A stretch of DNA of 64,000 nt from Dictyobacter vulcani (GCF_008974265.1 NZ_BKZW01000006.1:19111-83110); one strand, 5' to 3'. Shown: positions 29,200-39,577, numbered from the stretch's first letter. Made by a program: numbers and translations. Notes: generated by a model from the sequence alone, not told the origin.

Positions 29200-30704
29200 T
29201 TAGTTTCTCCTACTACCTGTCGCAACTGTTTGATAACTTCTTGCAACTGCATAGCAGCTCCATTTGCCGACGTTGCACCCTCGATTAATTGATCCGTTAC
29301 CTGAGTGGCAATCCGAATAGCCGTCGACAAACTTTGATTGCTCTTTTCTTGATGCACTGCGACTTTTTCAATATATTGCGCAGCTGCTAAAATCTCCATT
29401 AAACGCTGCTGAGCTTGATTAGAGTCAAGATGCTCCCAGTTACGAAGAAGCTCTGTTCCAACCTCGTCAAGCTTACGAGCCGCGACACTGGTCGCTTCAG
29501 TATAATACTGTACTGACTGTAGAGCCGTTTGTGAAGATTCAACAATCCATTTCTGCTCAGTTGCAGTTACTTGCTCACGGGAAGCCAGAGTATTTAGCAT
29601 GTTACTACTGCTAGAGAGAGATGAAACTGAGAACAAAATAGGCTTCGTAATTCTTTGCCCAACGATAAGTCCAACCAGGGCCGCCAATAACGCAACAACA
29701 ACCGTGATAACCACAAGATAGACGGCCTGTTGAGTTGCCGCGTTTGTAATTGTACTCACTGGTCTCAGAACAATATAGGACCATGGCACTACATGGATCT
29801 TCGCTTGATAAGCCTGATACGCTTCACCTTTAGTTGCTGGATTAAAACTAAATGAACTATCCCCATGTGCTGTATTCAATAACTCAGGATCAGGTAATGT
29901 CTTCACCGTTGTCATCGGATCTCCATACAGACCTTCATCAGCAATATGCTTTCGCAAACTGTCACTAATAGGTCCTACAGATGTGAAAAGAGGTGCAGGT
30001 AACGTCGTCAATGTTTTATCAGGATTGGTATATGCAATACGAATGCCATTACCATCTACGATCATTGCATAGCTACGGGGAGCAGCGCTCGTTGCATTAT
30101 TCACTGCAGTCCAGATGTCAGTAAGATGAAAAGTTGCACGTCCATAGCCAACTATATGTTTCTTTTCAGATGAGATCAAGGTATACATATCAACGTAGGC
30201 CATGTGTGTCTGTTTATCGAGATGCACATCAGAAATAAATGATTTATTGAGGGTTTGCAATTGGGATAATAATGATCGTGGGATTTTATCTTCCCCTCGT
30301 TGCAATGCGGTAGGATAAGAAAGCAGGAGGTTGCCACCCTGATCAAATAAGGTCCAGTTTCCATAATTAGTATCCAGGTGGTTACCCACTGCCAGTTCAC
30401 TTTTGGCTTGCTGCTTATATTTATCATCCCCGGCAAGATATCTTTGGATAGCCTGATATTGACTGATATATTGTAAGTCTTGCAAACGAGCTATCAGAAG
30501 AGCATCAATCGCTTGAGCATGCGTCGTTGCATCGGTCGCCATCTGACCGCTGGCTTGAGATACTAGAGTTGGGCTTAAAAATAACTCACTGCCAACGACA
30601 GTTATGAGCAACGGAATAAATACAGCCAGTACAAGCAAGCCAGATACTTTTGCTGTGAGCGTAAACCCTCTCTTCTTTGAGGGTCCGTTCTTAAATAAGG
30701 CCAT
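29196..30704 (-). CDS. Membrane sensor with extracellular cache domain, no output domain
   Basis: The 502-aa protein has TM1 at about residues 19-38 (VSGLLVLAVFIPLLITVVGS) and an extracellular region of about 290 residues with dCache-like features (LFDQGGNLLLSYPTALQRG, SFISDVHLDKQTHMAYVDM, AMIVDGNGIRIAYTNPDK). TM2 lies at about residues 328-352 (AVYLVVITVVVALLAALVG). The cytoplasmic part of about 150 residues is coiled-coil-like (SSLSSSSNMLNTLASREQ to the end) with no histidine kinase, GGDEF or complete MCP hairpin motif that I can see. It overlaps the sugar-binding lipoprotein gene by 4 bp. It may signal through a separate partner protein. Confidence 0.75.
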   Translation of the reverse strand: MALFKNGPSKKRGFTLTAKVSGLLVLAVFIPLLITVVGSELFLSPTLVSQASGQMATDATTHAQAIDALLIARLQDLQYISQYQAIQRYLAGDDKYKQQAKSELAVGNHLDTNYGNWTLFDQGGNLLLSYPTALQRGEDKIPRSLLSQLQTLNKSFISDVHLDKQTHMAYVDMYTLISSEKKHIVGYGRATFHLTDIWTAVNNATSAAPRSYAMIVDGNGIRIAYTNPDKTLTTLPAPLFTSVGPISDSLRKHIADEGLYGDPMTTVKTLPDPELLNTAHGDSSFSFNPATKGEAYQAYQAKIHVVPWSYIVLRPVSTITNAATQQAVYLVVITVVVALLAALVGLIVGQRITKPILFSVSSLSSSSNMLNTLASREQVTATEQKWIVESSQTALQSVQYYTEATSVAARKLDEVGTELLRNWEHLDSNQAQQRLMEILAAAQYIEKVAVHQEKSNQSLSTAIRIATQVTDQLIEGATSANGAAMQLQEVIKQLRQVVGETK

Positions 30705-31458
30705 CTACTATTTCCTTTTGAGCATATATCTACGAGTTACGAAAAACTCTGCAGTTTTAATCCTGGTGCACCCATGCAGCAATTAAACACAGAGGATAAA
30801 CATCATGTGATTCGAACAGGATACAAAAACGGCTTGAAGATATGCGACAACATTGGCACAGAGAAAAATCTTAGCAACAACTGAGCTATTGCTAGCTCTT
30901 TTAGAAGACAAAATGAATATAAAAAATATTTCAATATCTGTATAGAAAAGGATATATTATCCACAAAAAATATTCTATACCTTTAATACTGATAAAACAG
31001 GCTACACTCACTTTTGCTGGTCACTAAGGAAGGTGGAATCATTAAAAATCAGGTTTGCAGATAACACCATCATTCTTTGCGAGATCTTCTTCAACTTCAC
31101 ACTCATTCATCTAACAAAATATACGCTATATTATTAATCTAATCGCCATAAAAAAATTACTACACATAATATACTCTAGATAAGCCAGCATATACAATGT
31201 TTAACAAGAAAATTAGGACTTTTCAATGAGGAGCATATCAATCTAGCAATCACAAACACTTTAAACTACATAATTTCCAATACTTATCCATTTCTCTATC
31301 ATTTTCTATTGTAACAAAATATTTATTTTAAGCTAAATTAGCAAAGTAGTTATATACTTTAAATGCAGGTGATAATTTCTTTTAGTCGCAAAAAAAATGA
31401 TATAAGAAAAAAGGGGATCATTCTAATGGATCAATTGGAGGAATTTTAGAACAGGGTA
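30705..31458. other. AT-rich intergenic region, no gene seen
   Basis: About 750 bp with no supported coding frame. It lies upstream of the cache sensor and should hold its promoter. Confidence 0.45.
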
Positions 31459-31494
31459 TGAAAAAGGCAGGTTATATTAGACCTGCCTTTTTCA
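31459..31494. terminator. Strong bidirectional terminator
   Basis: TGAAAAAGGCAGGT / ACCTGCCTTTTTCA perfect 14-bp stem with an 8-nt loop and A/T tracts at both sides, just beyond the glycosyltransferase stop. Confidence 0.85.
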
Positions 31495-31498
31495 TATG

Positions 31499-33243
31499 TT
31501 AATTCAGCATGTAGCGATAGAGCACATAGTTGTCTATCTCATAACGTTTGTATTTACCAGGGGGCTGTTTCGCCATGCGTTTCTCTAACCAATCCAGACA
31601 ATCATATTCCGTTGTTGTCATGTTTGGATCCTTGGGACACAACCAGGAGGATTTTTTATCGGCGCGCACGATAGTATAATACGGTGGATAACGATTATGC
31701 GATGGGTTGAGATGATGATTCACAACGCCACAAAGTAATTTTTCCTGACTCTCAAAAATCAGGCTATAACAACTCCAATAATCAGTATAGAAATGAGTGA
31801 TCCCCATACTCTCTAACTGGGTAATCAGATGATTTCGGTGTTGATTGGCAGCCTGGACTTTAGGGACCTCACTAAATGCGATCAGGGTTCCGATGATCAG
31901 GATAACAGCAACTGCAGCGAGGATAAAACGACTACTATAGACCCGAACCCTCAACCAGATGGCCTGTGGTTTCATTCGGCTCGCAGCACTCCATAGAGGA
32001 TCAATGAGAGCAGGCAGGATTATAAGTAGACCGATTAAATAACGTGCGTGGTAACCTGGTTGGTTGAATGGGCCAGTACTGTGTATGAAGACAACAATAG
32101 CTCCAATAGCGCCACCAACCATCAGAAGTTGAGCGATTCGCCTCACTAATAATGTATGATATTCAACTTCATTTAACATCTTCCTGTTTCGGACGACAGA
32201 TTGCAGCATAAACAATGTGAAGATCAAAGCAACCAGGGTCAATACCAGGTACCCCCTCCCCAGGTGGTTTGAACAATACCACACTGTAAAGTGCGTGGAG
32301 TATTGTCACCTAAAAAAGGATATTCAATAACTGGACAAAAAGGAAATCCTGTTGCAGTGGGTATCGTTACCTGCACTGTTTCGACAATATTATGCCAGAG
32401 TCCCACGGTAGCAATAGGATCATCTTTAAGGGTTCCCGTACCTCGTACGAGATTGAAAAGTGTAAGAAAGGGATTTAACCCTTTGTTCATGCTATACCAG
32501 AGCGAGGGAAAAAGGCCAGCAAGTGCGCCGATAAGGCCCATTAACCAGCCCCCCCAGACCAATAGTTCACGCCAACAAAATACGAGCAGCAGCAATCCAG
32601 CCATGGCTAGAAATGGGAGCACAACCATATCACTCCACATAGCCAATCCTGCAACCAGACCAAAGGCACCGTATAGTGGAAGGCGAAGAAGATGGGTGCG
32701 GGACGGAACCTTACGCCGATAAGAAAGCGCAAGCCAGGATGCAATGAGAAATGCCAGTGCTCCAAACAATAAGGTTTGTGAAGAACCACCAGTAGCTATA
32801 GTTTGGCGCGTCAAGTACGGAATAGAGCCAACGCTCAATAAAGCCAGAGTTACCAGAGCCAGTTTTTTCGAAAAAAGTAAGCTGACCAGGAAATACATAC
32901 ACACAAAGAAAAGCCCTACCATCGACACAACACCTGTCCGTAACGCTGTTAAAGATGGGCCACCGGTAAGATGAAAGAATAGCGCACCTAAATAAGCCTC
33001 AATTACACCCATGTAGTCCTGACCATAAAAGGTCGTTGGATGTTCACCATGGTAAGCAATATTATAAGCCATGGTTGCCATAATACCTTCATCACCATTG
33101 GTTGGCGGCCAGTGCAAGAAAAGCAGAAGCATGCGTAGACCAACTGCAAAAGTAATTATTGCGGCGGCGGTCACACTGTAAATATTCTTTTTTAAATACT
33201 TCAAAATATGCACACCTGGCAAAGGTGCCTCCTCAATTATCAT
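31499..33243 (-). pseudogene. GT39/GT-C family membrane glycosyltransferase, one-base frameshift
   Basis: The N-terminal frame has a membrane helix (VTAAAIITFAVGLRMLLLFL), then the GT-C acceptor loop NGDEGIMATMAYNIAYHGEHP with the key Asp-Glu after TM1, and many more helices. It breaks in a run of five C (32252-32256, plus strand). The next frame continues GYLVLTLVALIFTLFMLQSV and further helices, ending in a lumenal-type domain (DYWSCYSLIFESQEKLLCGV). One added base gives 582 codons, normal for dolichyl- or polyprenyl-phosphate-sugar-dependent mannosyltransferase-like proteins. It would glycosylate a lipid or protein on the outer face of the membrane. Confidence 0.8.
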
Positions 33244-33670
33244 AAAATAAGGGCGTACATTGATTCTCTTATTATGTAGAATGACGACAAATAATACTAC
33301 CAGTTATTATCATTTTACTCATCCTTAAAATAACCGTCAAGGAAATAGTCCAGATAGTGTCTGAAATATACACCAGTTAAAAATAAGTAGTCACTTCTTC
33401 TTTAAATATAACATGTCAGAAAGTGACAATGATCAATGTCACCCAACGATTTAGGGGTCCTAGATAAACACTGGACTCATTTCAAAGATATTATTTCATT
33501 GAGAAATTAGCATGGGTTGCCTTACTTATATCTACTTTCTTTCACACTGTATACATATAAATGTAGGCACTCGATATGCCTACCCATATAAGCTGTGCTA
33601 TTTGTTGTAAATTGCTTCCAGCCAGGTCATATTTATAACCAGAGAGAAAAGAACAAAGAGGTAATTTATC
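33244..33670. other. Divergent promoter region, no gene seen
   Basis: 427 bp between the divergent glycosyltransferase and GH32 genes, AT-rich, with no supported coding frame. An AAAGAGG ribosome site precedes 33671. Confidence 0.4.
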
Positions 33671-35062
33671 ATGATACACAAACATATCAATGATCATCAC
33701 CGAACTACCTATCATTTTCAATCGCCTACGAATTGGATGAATGATCCTAATGGACTCGTGCAGTGGAAAGGAAACTATCATCTCTTCTATCAATATCATC
33801 CGGAAGGCCCTTTATTTGGCAAGATCCATTGGGGACACGCGATAAGTCATGATCTACTACACTGGACTCATCTACCTATCGCTTTAAGCCCTACACCAGG
33901 AAGTCCTGATGAGGATGGCTGCTGGTCTGGCTGCCTGGTCATTAATAAAGGCATCCCAACCCTGATCTATAGTGGGAATGCCCATGGTAGGCAACTACCA
34001 TGTCTTGCCACTGGTTCTGACGACTTACTCACCTGGCAAAAGCATACGAGTAATCCAGTCATTCAGGCCTGGCCTGAAGGATTAGATATCGTCGAATTTC
34101 GAGATCATTGTGTCTGGCAGGAAGGTGATATGTGGTATCAGGTGATTGGCTCAGGTATCAAAGGTATTGGTGGGGCGGCTTTACTCTATCGCTCCCCTGA
34201 TCTCATCTCCTGGGAATATGTACAGCCGTTATGCGTAGGGAATAAAGCTGAGACTGGAACAATGTGGGAATGTCCTGATTTCTTTCCACTTGGAACTAAA
34301 TATGTACTCATCGTTTCTTCTATACCTGACGGCCACGTCTACTATTTTGTTGGTTCTTATCAGGACCTTGCTTTTTTACCAGAGACCTGGGGCCTGTTGG
34401 ATACCAGTACCCATTTTTATGCGCCACAATCAATAAGGGATGATCAAGGACGGCGTTTACTATTTGGATGGTTGCGTGAGGGACGAAGCGACCAGGAAAT
34501 ACAAACTGCTGGTTGGGCAGGCGCAATGTCACTACCTCGTATTCTATCATTGACAACAGATGGCCATTTGAAAATCGAGCCGGCTCCAGAAATTCAGCAA
34601 CTACATCGTCAATACTATACTATACCCTCACAGGAAATTAGCGATAATAAGACTGTTGTTACAGATTTATCTACGAATGCATTGGAGATTTTGCTTGATG
34701 TTGATACTGGTACAGCTTCGGCATGGGGGATATCTATCCAGGATAGTTCCTATTCAAAAGAAATAGTAAAAATTAGTGTGTACAAATCACAATTAATCAG
34801 CGAACATAGTTCTCTCAATGCAGGCTTAGAACTATACGAAAAAGAACAATGTGAGCTCTTACCAAACAAAGAAAATCGCCATCGCTTACAGATCTTCCTG
34901 GATGGCTCGGTGCTGGAACTATTTATTGACGAGCGAATGTGCCTTACCGAACGCTTCTATTTAAGTAGACCACACCAGCTAGCCATCTCCATTTTTGCCA
35001 GTGCAGGTAAAGCCCACATTCATACACTTGATATATGGGAAATGAACTCTATCTGGAGTTAG
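33671..35062 (+). CDS. Glycoside hydrolase family 32 (sucrose/fructan hydrolase)
   Basis: The 463-aa enzyme begins with the GH32 signature NWMNDPNGLV; D25 is the nucleophile. FRDHCVW near residue 137 is the RDP-like stabiliser (here Arg-Asp-His rather than Arg-Asp-Pro). WECPDFF near residue 200 carries the acid/base Glu. The C-terminal beta-sandwich is present (LQIFLDGSVLELFI, with the DGSVLELF hallmark). No signal peptide is seen, so it acts inside the cell as a sucrose or sucrose-6-phosphate hydrolase or fructosidase. The His in place of Pro in the RDP motif is unusual. A clean terminator follows. Confidence 0.9.
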   Translation: MIHKHINDHHRTTYHFQSPTNWMNDPNGLVQWKGNYHLFYQYHPEGPLFGKIHWGHAISHDLLHWTHLPIALSPTPGSPDEDGCWSGCLVINKGIPTLIYSGNAHGRQLPCLATGSDDLLTWQKHTSNPVIQAWPEGLDIVEFRDHCVWQEGDMWYQVIGSGIKGIGGAALLYRSPDLISWEYVQPLCVGNKAETGTMWECPDFFPLGTKYVLIVSSIPDGHVYYFVGSYQDLAFLPETWGLLDTSTHFYAPQSIRDDQGRRLLFGWLREGRSDQEIQTAGWAGAMSLPRILSLTTDGHLKIEPAPEIQQLHRQYYTIPSQEISDNKTVVTDLSTNALEILLDVDTGTASAWGISIQDSSYSKEIVKISVYKSQLISEHSSLNAGLELYEKEQCELLPNKENRHRLQIFLDGSVLELFIDERMCLTERFYLSRPHQLAISIFASAGKAHIHTLDIWEMNSIWS

Positions 35063-35130
35063 AACAGATTGCAGAAAGGTTGATAGGGATCTGCATTGTC
35101 ACATGTCCATAAGTAATCAAAAAAAACAAT

Positions 35131-35157
35131 AAGGAGAGTCAAAAAACGACTCTCCTT
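35131..35157. terminator. Terminator of the GH32 gene
   Basis: AAGGAGAGTC / GACTCTCCTT 10-bp stem with loop AAAAAAC, followed by TTATTGG, 70 bp after the GH32 stop. Confidence 0.7.
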
Positions 35158-35701
35158 TATTGGTCCCTCCGACCAGGGATCATGCAGGAACTATGAAATC
35201 CTTGAGGACTCGATAAGTTCCTTAATGCTAGCTGATTAAGATGCTCCCCCGAAACATCTCCCTAGCATATAATTTGTTCATCAGACCATATTGACGGTTA
35301 GACTACTTATCGGCAGACTAACCACAAATGCTCCGTTCCTGTTTCATCCAGATCCGTGCCTGTGCACCATACAAGCAGATCTGTCCACAGGCGTTAGTTC
35401 CCACCGAACAAAACGGTACCATGCCCATGAAAAACGAGACACGCTAGAACACTGGCCTCCCCAGGCCTCATTCTAGTAATGCCATTTCCCCACCACTGAT
35501 GATACCGAATTGAGAGAGAGATAGAGTTGATAACATGTTAAGATCTTGTAGAGATTCATCCGAATCATTTCATTCTGGTTGAGAAAAACACATCCCTTAT
35601 ACCATAAAATCAATTGAAGTAGCATATGATACATCCATCCTATCTATTACCTTTACTATAATATAAAAAATAGCGGCTAAAAAGAAGAAGCATCAGGCAT
35701 T
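35158..35701. other. Intergenic region, no gene seen
   Basis: 540 bp between the GH32 gene and the convergent ecfT gene. One short frame (35291-35476) has no ribosome site and no recognisable content. Confidence 0.4.
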
Positions 35702-36733
35702 TTATACAAAGAGAGCCATGCTTGTTGAACAGATAACAATACATAAAACATAATAATCGATCCTGCTTAAGTTTTTTTCATAAAGCCGAGTGCGCTGCCC
35801 TTCATCATGATATCCACGAGCCTCCAATGCCGTAGCTAATTCTGAAGCACGACGTAAAGTACCCTGAACGAGAGGAACAAAAAATATCGTCAGGCTTTGA
35901 AAGCGCTCGCGCAAGGTTCCATGCATCATATCCGCTCCGCGTGCCGCCTGCGCCTTCATCAACTGATCCGCTTCATCAAGTAATGTTGGAATAAAGCGTA
36001 GGGCCAATAATATCATCAGTGCAAAGTCGTCAATGGGTAATTTGAGATATCTCAACGGAGAAAGAAGTAACGTGAGGCCTTCTATTAATGCTATAGGCGA
36101 TGTGGTCATGGTTAATATTGTTGAGAAGGAATAGAGCACTAAAAAAACCATAAAGATTATAATAACCAACCAGGCTCCTTGCTGGGTCACGACAAGCGGA
36201 CCAAGCTTCAATTGATGGGTGGAACTAAAACCAGTTGTAAGCCAGAAAAAAAACAGACTGGCGACAATAAGCAATAACAGGAGATTACGCATCAATCGCA
36301 GCCAGAATTTTTGTTGACACCAGGAACGCAGAGGAGGAAGCCAACTGGTTGCATACAGAAAAAGGCAAATACTTCCTGTTATAAACAAATTATGACTCAG
36401 AATTGCATACGATGAAGCCCAGGGACCCAACTGCCAGATGACTGGACTATCACCAGTAGAACCAAAAATGGAGAGAAGTAAACTTGAAAAAACTATCAAT
36501 ATCAAAAACCAGAGCCGCTTGCCAAAATCACGCAAAGAGACACGTGAGAGCAGCACACTACTCACCACGAGAACAAGCGCAACGATGTAGGGCACAAAAT
36601 GCCATTGCCTGTGATTGGCAATCAGTAATGTTATGACTAACCAGGCAATTACCACCAATTTCGTTCGCGCTTGCAAGCGATGCATCAAACTGTTTCCAGG
36701 GTAAAAAGTGCCAGGTGAAATGTTTTTAAGCAT
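35702..36733 (-). CDS. ecfT: ECF transporter transmembrane component EcfT
   Basis: The 343-aa protein has a basic N-terminal helix region (MHRLQARTKLVVIAWLVITLL) followed by several membrane helices. The cytoplasmic coupling domain contains ALRFIPTLLDEADQLMKAQAARGAD, with the first Ala-Arg-Gly motif at about residue 257, and ATALEARGYH, with the second at about residue 303. These two motifs insert into the grooves of the two ATPases and define EcfT. It is the T component for the ATPases at 38.7-40.5 kb. It is separated from them by a HAD gene, a small divergent gene and a MITE. At 343 aa it is longer than the usual 260, with extra hydrophobic segments in the middle. Confidence 0.87.
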   Translation of the reverse strand: MLKNISPGTFYPGNSLMHRLQARTKLVVIAWLVITLLIANHRQWHFVPYIVALVLVVSSVLLSRVSLRDFGKRLWFLILIVFSSLLLSIFGSTGDSPVIWQLGPWASSYAILSHNLFITGSICLFLYATSWLPPLRSWCQQKFWLRLMRNLLLLLIVASLFFFWLTTGFSSTHQLKLGPLVVTQQGAWLVIIIFMVFLVLYSFSTILTMTTSPIALIEGLTLLLSPLRYLKLPIDDFALMILLALRFIPTLLDEADQLMKAQAARGADMMHGTLRERFQSLTIFFVPLVQGTLRRASELATALEARGYHDEGQRTRLYEKNLSRIDYYVLCIVICSTSMALFV

Positions 36734-36975
36734 AAAATATTCCTACTACTATTTTCTGCATAAATCTCAGTACATATTTAAGATATCTGGATCGGTATGT
36801 CAAAAAATCTCAACGCCATTATAATACGTTGCCTATGTACTTCAAATTATTTTGCGTGTAAACTTGTATTTGTAATGAAATTTCATTGAGTGCAAACACC
36901 ATCGATTTTCTGTCTTGAAACGTGTATTGTATAGGATTGTGGTAGTTATATCGGAATAGAGGAGGAACATTTGTC

Positions 36976-37320
36976 ATGACAGAACTTAAAGCCCAACAAG
37001 AAGAGCGCATTCGCCAAAAACTAAATGCTACCAGGCTCTATATTGAACAAGACATAATCAATACAGAAGATATTGCCTTAAAACGGATTGAAATAGATGC
37101 AGCAACCGTAGTAACTTTATCGCTTGTGACTGAATTACTCCCCGAATCGGTACAGCAACAGGTCAAAGCCATTATTAATCTTCATGAGCAAGTATGGAGT
37201 ATGGATACGCCTGCCGTAACAGGTATAACACCACGAAAACCACTGGGAGAACGGATTTTTCACCGCTTTGCCTTTTTTCTCCATACAGAGCTGAAGGATA
37301 AAAGGTTATCCACAACGTAA
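36976..37320 (+). CDS. Small protein of unknown function
   Basis: A 114-aa product from ATG 36976 with an excellent ribosome site (AGAGGAGGAAC). It is helical and charged at the start (ELKAQQEERIRQKLNATRLYIEQD), has a moderately hydrophobic middle (ATVVTLSLVTELLPESV) and a basic tail. No family recognised. It is divergent from ecfT and convergent with the HAD gene. Confidence 0.6.
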   Translation: MTELKAQQEERIRQKLNATRLYIEQDIINTEDIALKRIEIDAATVVTLSLVTELLPESVQQQVKAIINLHEQVWSMDTPAVTGITPRKPLGERIFHRFAFFLHTELKDKRLSTT

Positions 37321-37357
37321 TATCACTTTCCGTTTTCTACTACAATCGCAACTATGG

Positions 37358-38136
37358 TTATTTCTGGCTCTCTAACCAGTTTGGAAGGTCAACTAGTGCT
37401 GGTAAAATAGCATCAGGTTGAATCTGAGCAAGCAAAGGAGAGTCTGCTTTATGCTTACCTGTACAGACAAATATTCCACGCATCCCTATTTTCTGTGCTC
37501 CCCGATATCGTTCTCGATATCATCACCCACCATCACAGTTTCATTGGCTGTCCTGCCAATAGCTTGTAGAGACTGCTGGAAAAAGGCTGGCGCTGGCTTA
37601 CCAAACACCTTAGCTTCCTGTCCGCTGGCTATCTCCAATGCCCTCACAAAAGGTCCGCTATCCAGTTGCAAACCATCTGTTGTCTTCCAATACATATTCT
37701 TATGGAGGGCAAATAAAGCTGCCCCATCCATGAGCATTCTGAATACTGCGTTCATTGTCTCATAACTCAGTAATTCTTCAGCTCCACCAATTATCACAAC
37801 ATCTGCTTGTTTATCAACCAGCTCAATACCTACAAAATCCCTGCTAGTATCTCCTTTCGTTAACAGCCAACAACGTTTACCTGCAAAATGTTGACGAAGG
37901 TAGCCAGCTGCGGCCACAGGAGCTGTAATGATGCGCTGTTCAGAGACAGGCAAGCCAATTTGCTGTAAACGCTGAGCCAGAGTGGCACGTGCCATCGTTG
38001 TAGTGTTACTCACAAAATATGTAGCGTAACCTTGCTGTTCTAACCATGAAAGAGTCTTAACCACACCTGGCAATGGCTTCATACTTACATGTAGTACTCC
38101 ATCAATGTCGAGTAAAATTCCGCGAATTGGTGGCAT
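37358..38136 (-). pseudogene. HAD-superfamily hydrolase (NagD/PgpL-like), one-base frameshift
   Basis: ATG 38136 follows AAGGAAAAG. The frame has GILLDIDGVLHV (motif I nucleophile Asp in D-x-D-G), YFVSNTTTMARATLAQ (motif II) and VMVGDDIENDIG (motif IV), then breaks in a run of four C on the plus strand (37500-37503). One added base restores GAQKIGMRGIFVCTGKHK and a C-terminus at 37358, for 260 codons in total. This is the class II cap NagD/Phospholysine phosphatase group. The substrate is likely a sugar phosphate or phospholipid fragment. The broken form lacks only the last 45 residues. Confidence 0.82.
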
Positions 38137-38338
38137 CTTACTTTTCCTTTTTTCTTTGCAGAAGTACCTTACAACAAAATCAATTTCATTCTTCTACTAC
38201 CTGATGGAAAACTTCTCTTCGTCCTCGTTTTGATAAGCTTTTTGGCAATACTACAAATGGTGTATAATACAAAAGTTCGAATTTTTTCGAACGCTCAAAA
38301 TGCGCACTCAATTCATTACATTATTAAATCGTATGTAC

Positions 38339-38563
38339 CCCACATTCCGCACCCTAAAAAACGACTTTTTTGATATCAACAAATGACGCTTTTGCATCTT
38401 TTTCATAGTAGATAAAAGACGAGAAACAAGAACGTTTGATCCAAATTGGTTCATTTTACTTTTTCCTCTCTTTCGCAAAAGAATTATAACAAGCAATAAG
38501 AGTAAAAGTTCATGGCTATCCTTGTTATTCAAAAAAGTATCATATTGAACTGCGGAATGTGGG
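38339..38563. mobile_element. 225-bp MITE with 13-bp terminal repeats and 6-bp target duplication
   Basis: The ends are CCCACATTCCGCA (38339-38351) and its exact reverse complement (38551-38563). Both are flanked by the direct repeat ATGTAC (38333-38338 and 38564-38569). Similarity between the two ends extends inward (ACTTTTTTGA about 15 bp further in on both sides). There is no transposase, so it must move using the enzyme of a related full-length element elsewhere. It sits in the gap between ecfA2 and the HAD gene. Confidence 0.8.
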
Positions 38564-38668
38564 ATGTACATGTAGTCAGGTCGTTCCATATCGTTCGCAC
38601 TGCAAACATGTCATACCATTGAAAGTCAATGGAGAATTGGTGCCCGCTCTGCTCAGGTCAACTGACTC

Positions 38669-39577
38669 TCAACGACGATGGTGATCTGCCTCGGCTTCTG
38701 AATATTCCATTCGGAAGCCGCTTTTTATCTTCTGCTGCTGCAAAAAATCAAAGGTCTCATCAACTGTTGAAATATTATCTGGTATAGCTATCCCTTGTTG
38801 TCGCAAGCTTTCCAATAACTTATAGAGAGGTGGAGCTACCAGATCCCAACTACGCAACTGTTCACTCTCAGCAAAAACGTCTTGTGGTGTTCCTTGCCGT
38901 ACCAGTTTTCCTTGATTCAGGATATATAATTGGTTGGCCATCGTTGCTACTTCAGCCATGTCGTGAGAGACCAGAATAATGGTTACACCCTGTTCGCGCT
39001 GCACGCGTTGCAAATACGAATAAAATTCTAAACGCCCCTCACCATCAAGCCCCACAGTTGGTTCGTCTAGAATAAGAATACGCGGTGACATCGCCAGAAT
39101 ACCAGCCAGGGCAATACGACGACGCTGGCCGCCACTTAGCTCAAATGGTGAACGTCTGGCATATTTTTCATGCGGCAAGCCAACCATATCTAAGGCTGCC
39201 TTTACGCGTGCACGGATTTCATGCCGTCCTAATTTCATGCGTTGGGGGCCAAAGGCTACATCGGCATACACCGTTTGACCAAACAGTTGCGCTTCCGGAA
39301 ATTGAAATAACATGCCAACTCGTTGCCGCAAAGCTCGTAGATCAGTATTTTTTTCTCCTACTTCAATTCCATCCACCCAGACAGTGCCTTGCGAAGGTCG
39401 TAGTAGACCATTGAAATGCTGTATCAAGGTTGATTTACCAGAACCATTAAAACCAATAATTGCTACACAATCCCCCCGGGTAATTTCCAGAGAAATATCG
39501 TTGAGAGCCTTCTTCGGAAATGGTGAGGAGCCATAGATATAAGAAAGATGCTTTACACGAATAATTGACTCAGGCAT
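38669..39577 (-). CDS. ecfA2: ECF transporter ATPase EcfA2
   Basis: I chose ATG 39577 (MPESIIRVKHL), which has AGGAG upstream and overlaps the ecfA1 stop by 8 bp. The 302-aa protein has Walker A GFNGSGKST, Q-loop MLFQFPEAQLFGQTVYAD (typical EcfA), signature ELSGGQRRR, Walker B ILILDEPTVGL and switch LVSHD. It pairs with EcfA1 to power an energy-coupling-factor importer together with EcfT and a substrate-binding S component. The C-terminal extension (residues about 240-302) is normal for EcfA2. Confidence 0.92.
   Translation of the reverse strand: MPESIIRVKHLSYIYGSSPFPKKALNDISLEITRGDCVAIIGFNGSGKSTLIQHFNGLLRPSQGTVWVDGIEVGEKNTDLRALRQRVGMLFQFPEAQLFGQTVYADVAFGPQRMKLGRHEIRARVKAALDMVGLPHEKYARRSPFELSGGQRRRIALAGILAMSPRILILDEPTVGLDGEGRLEFYSYLQRVQREQGVTIILVSHDMAEVATMANQLYILNQGKLVRQGTPQDVFAESEQLRSWDLVAPPLYKLLESLRQQGIAIPDNISTVDETFDFLQQQKIKSGFRMEYSEAEADHHRR

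Noticed and set aside
35158..35701. Possible riboswitch for the ECF locus
   Set aside because: The region is at the 3' end of ecfT, not upstream of the operon, and no known riboswitch core could be recognised either here or upstream of the S-component gene.
38308..38589. 93-aa open frame
   Set aside because: It lies almost entirely inside the 225-bp MITE, is Lys/Leu/Arg-rich and has no proper ribosome site.
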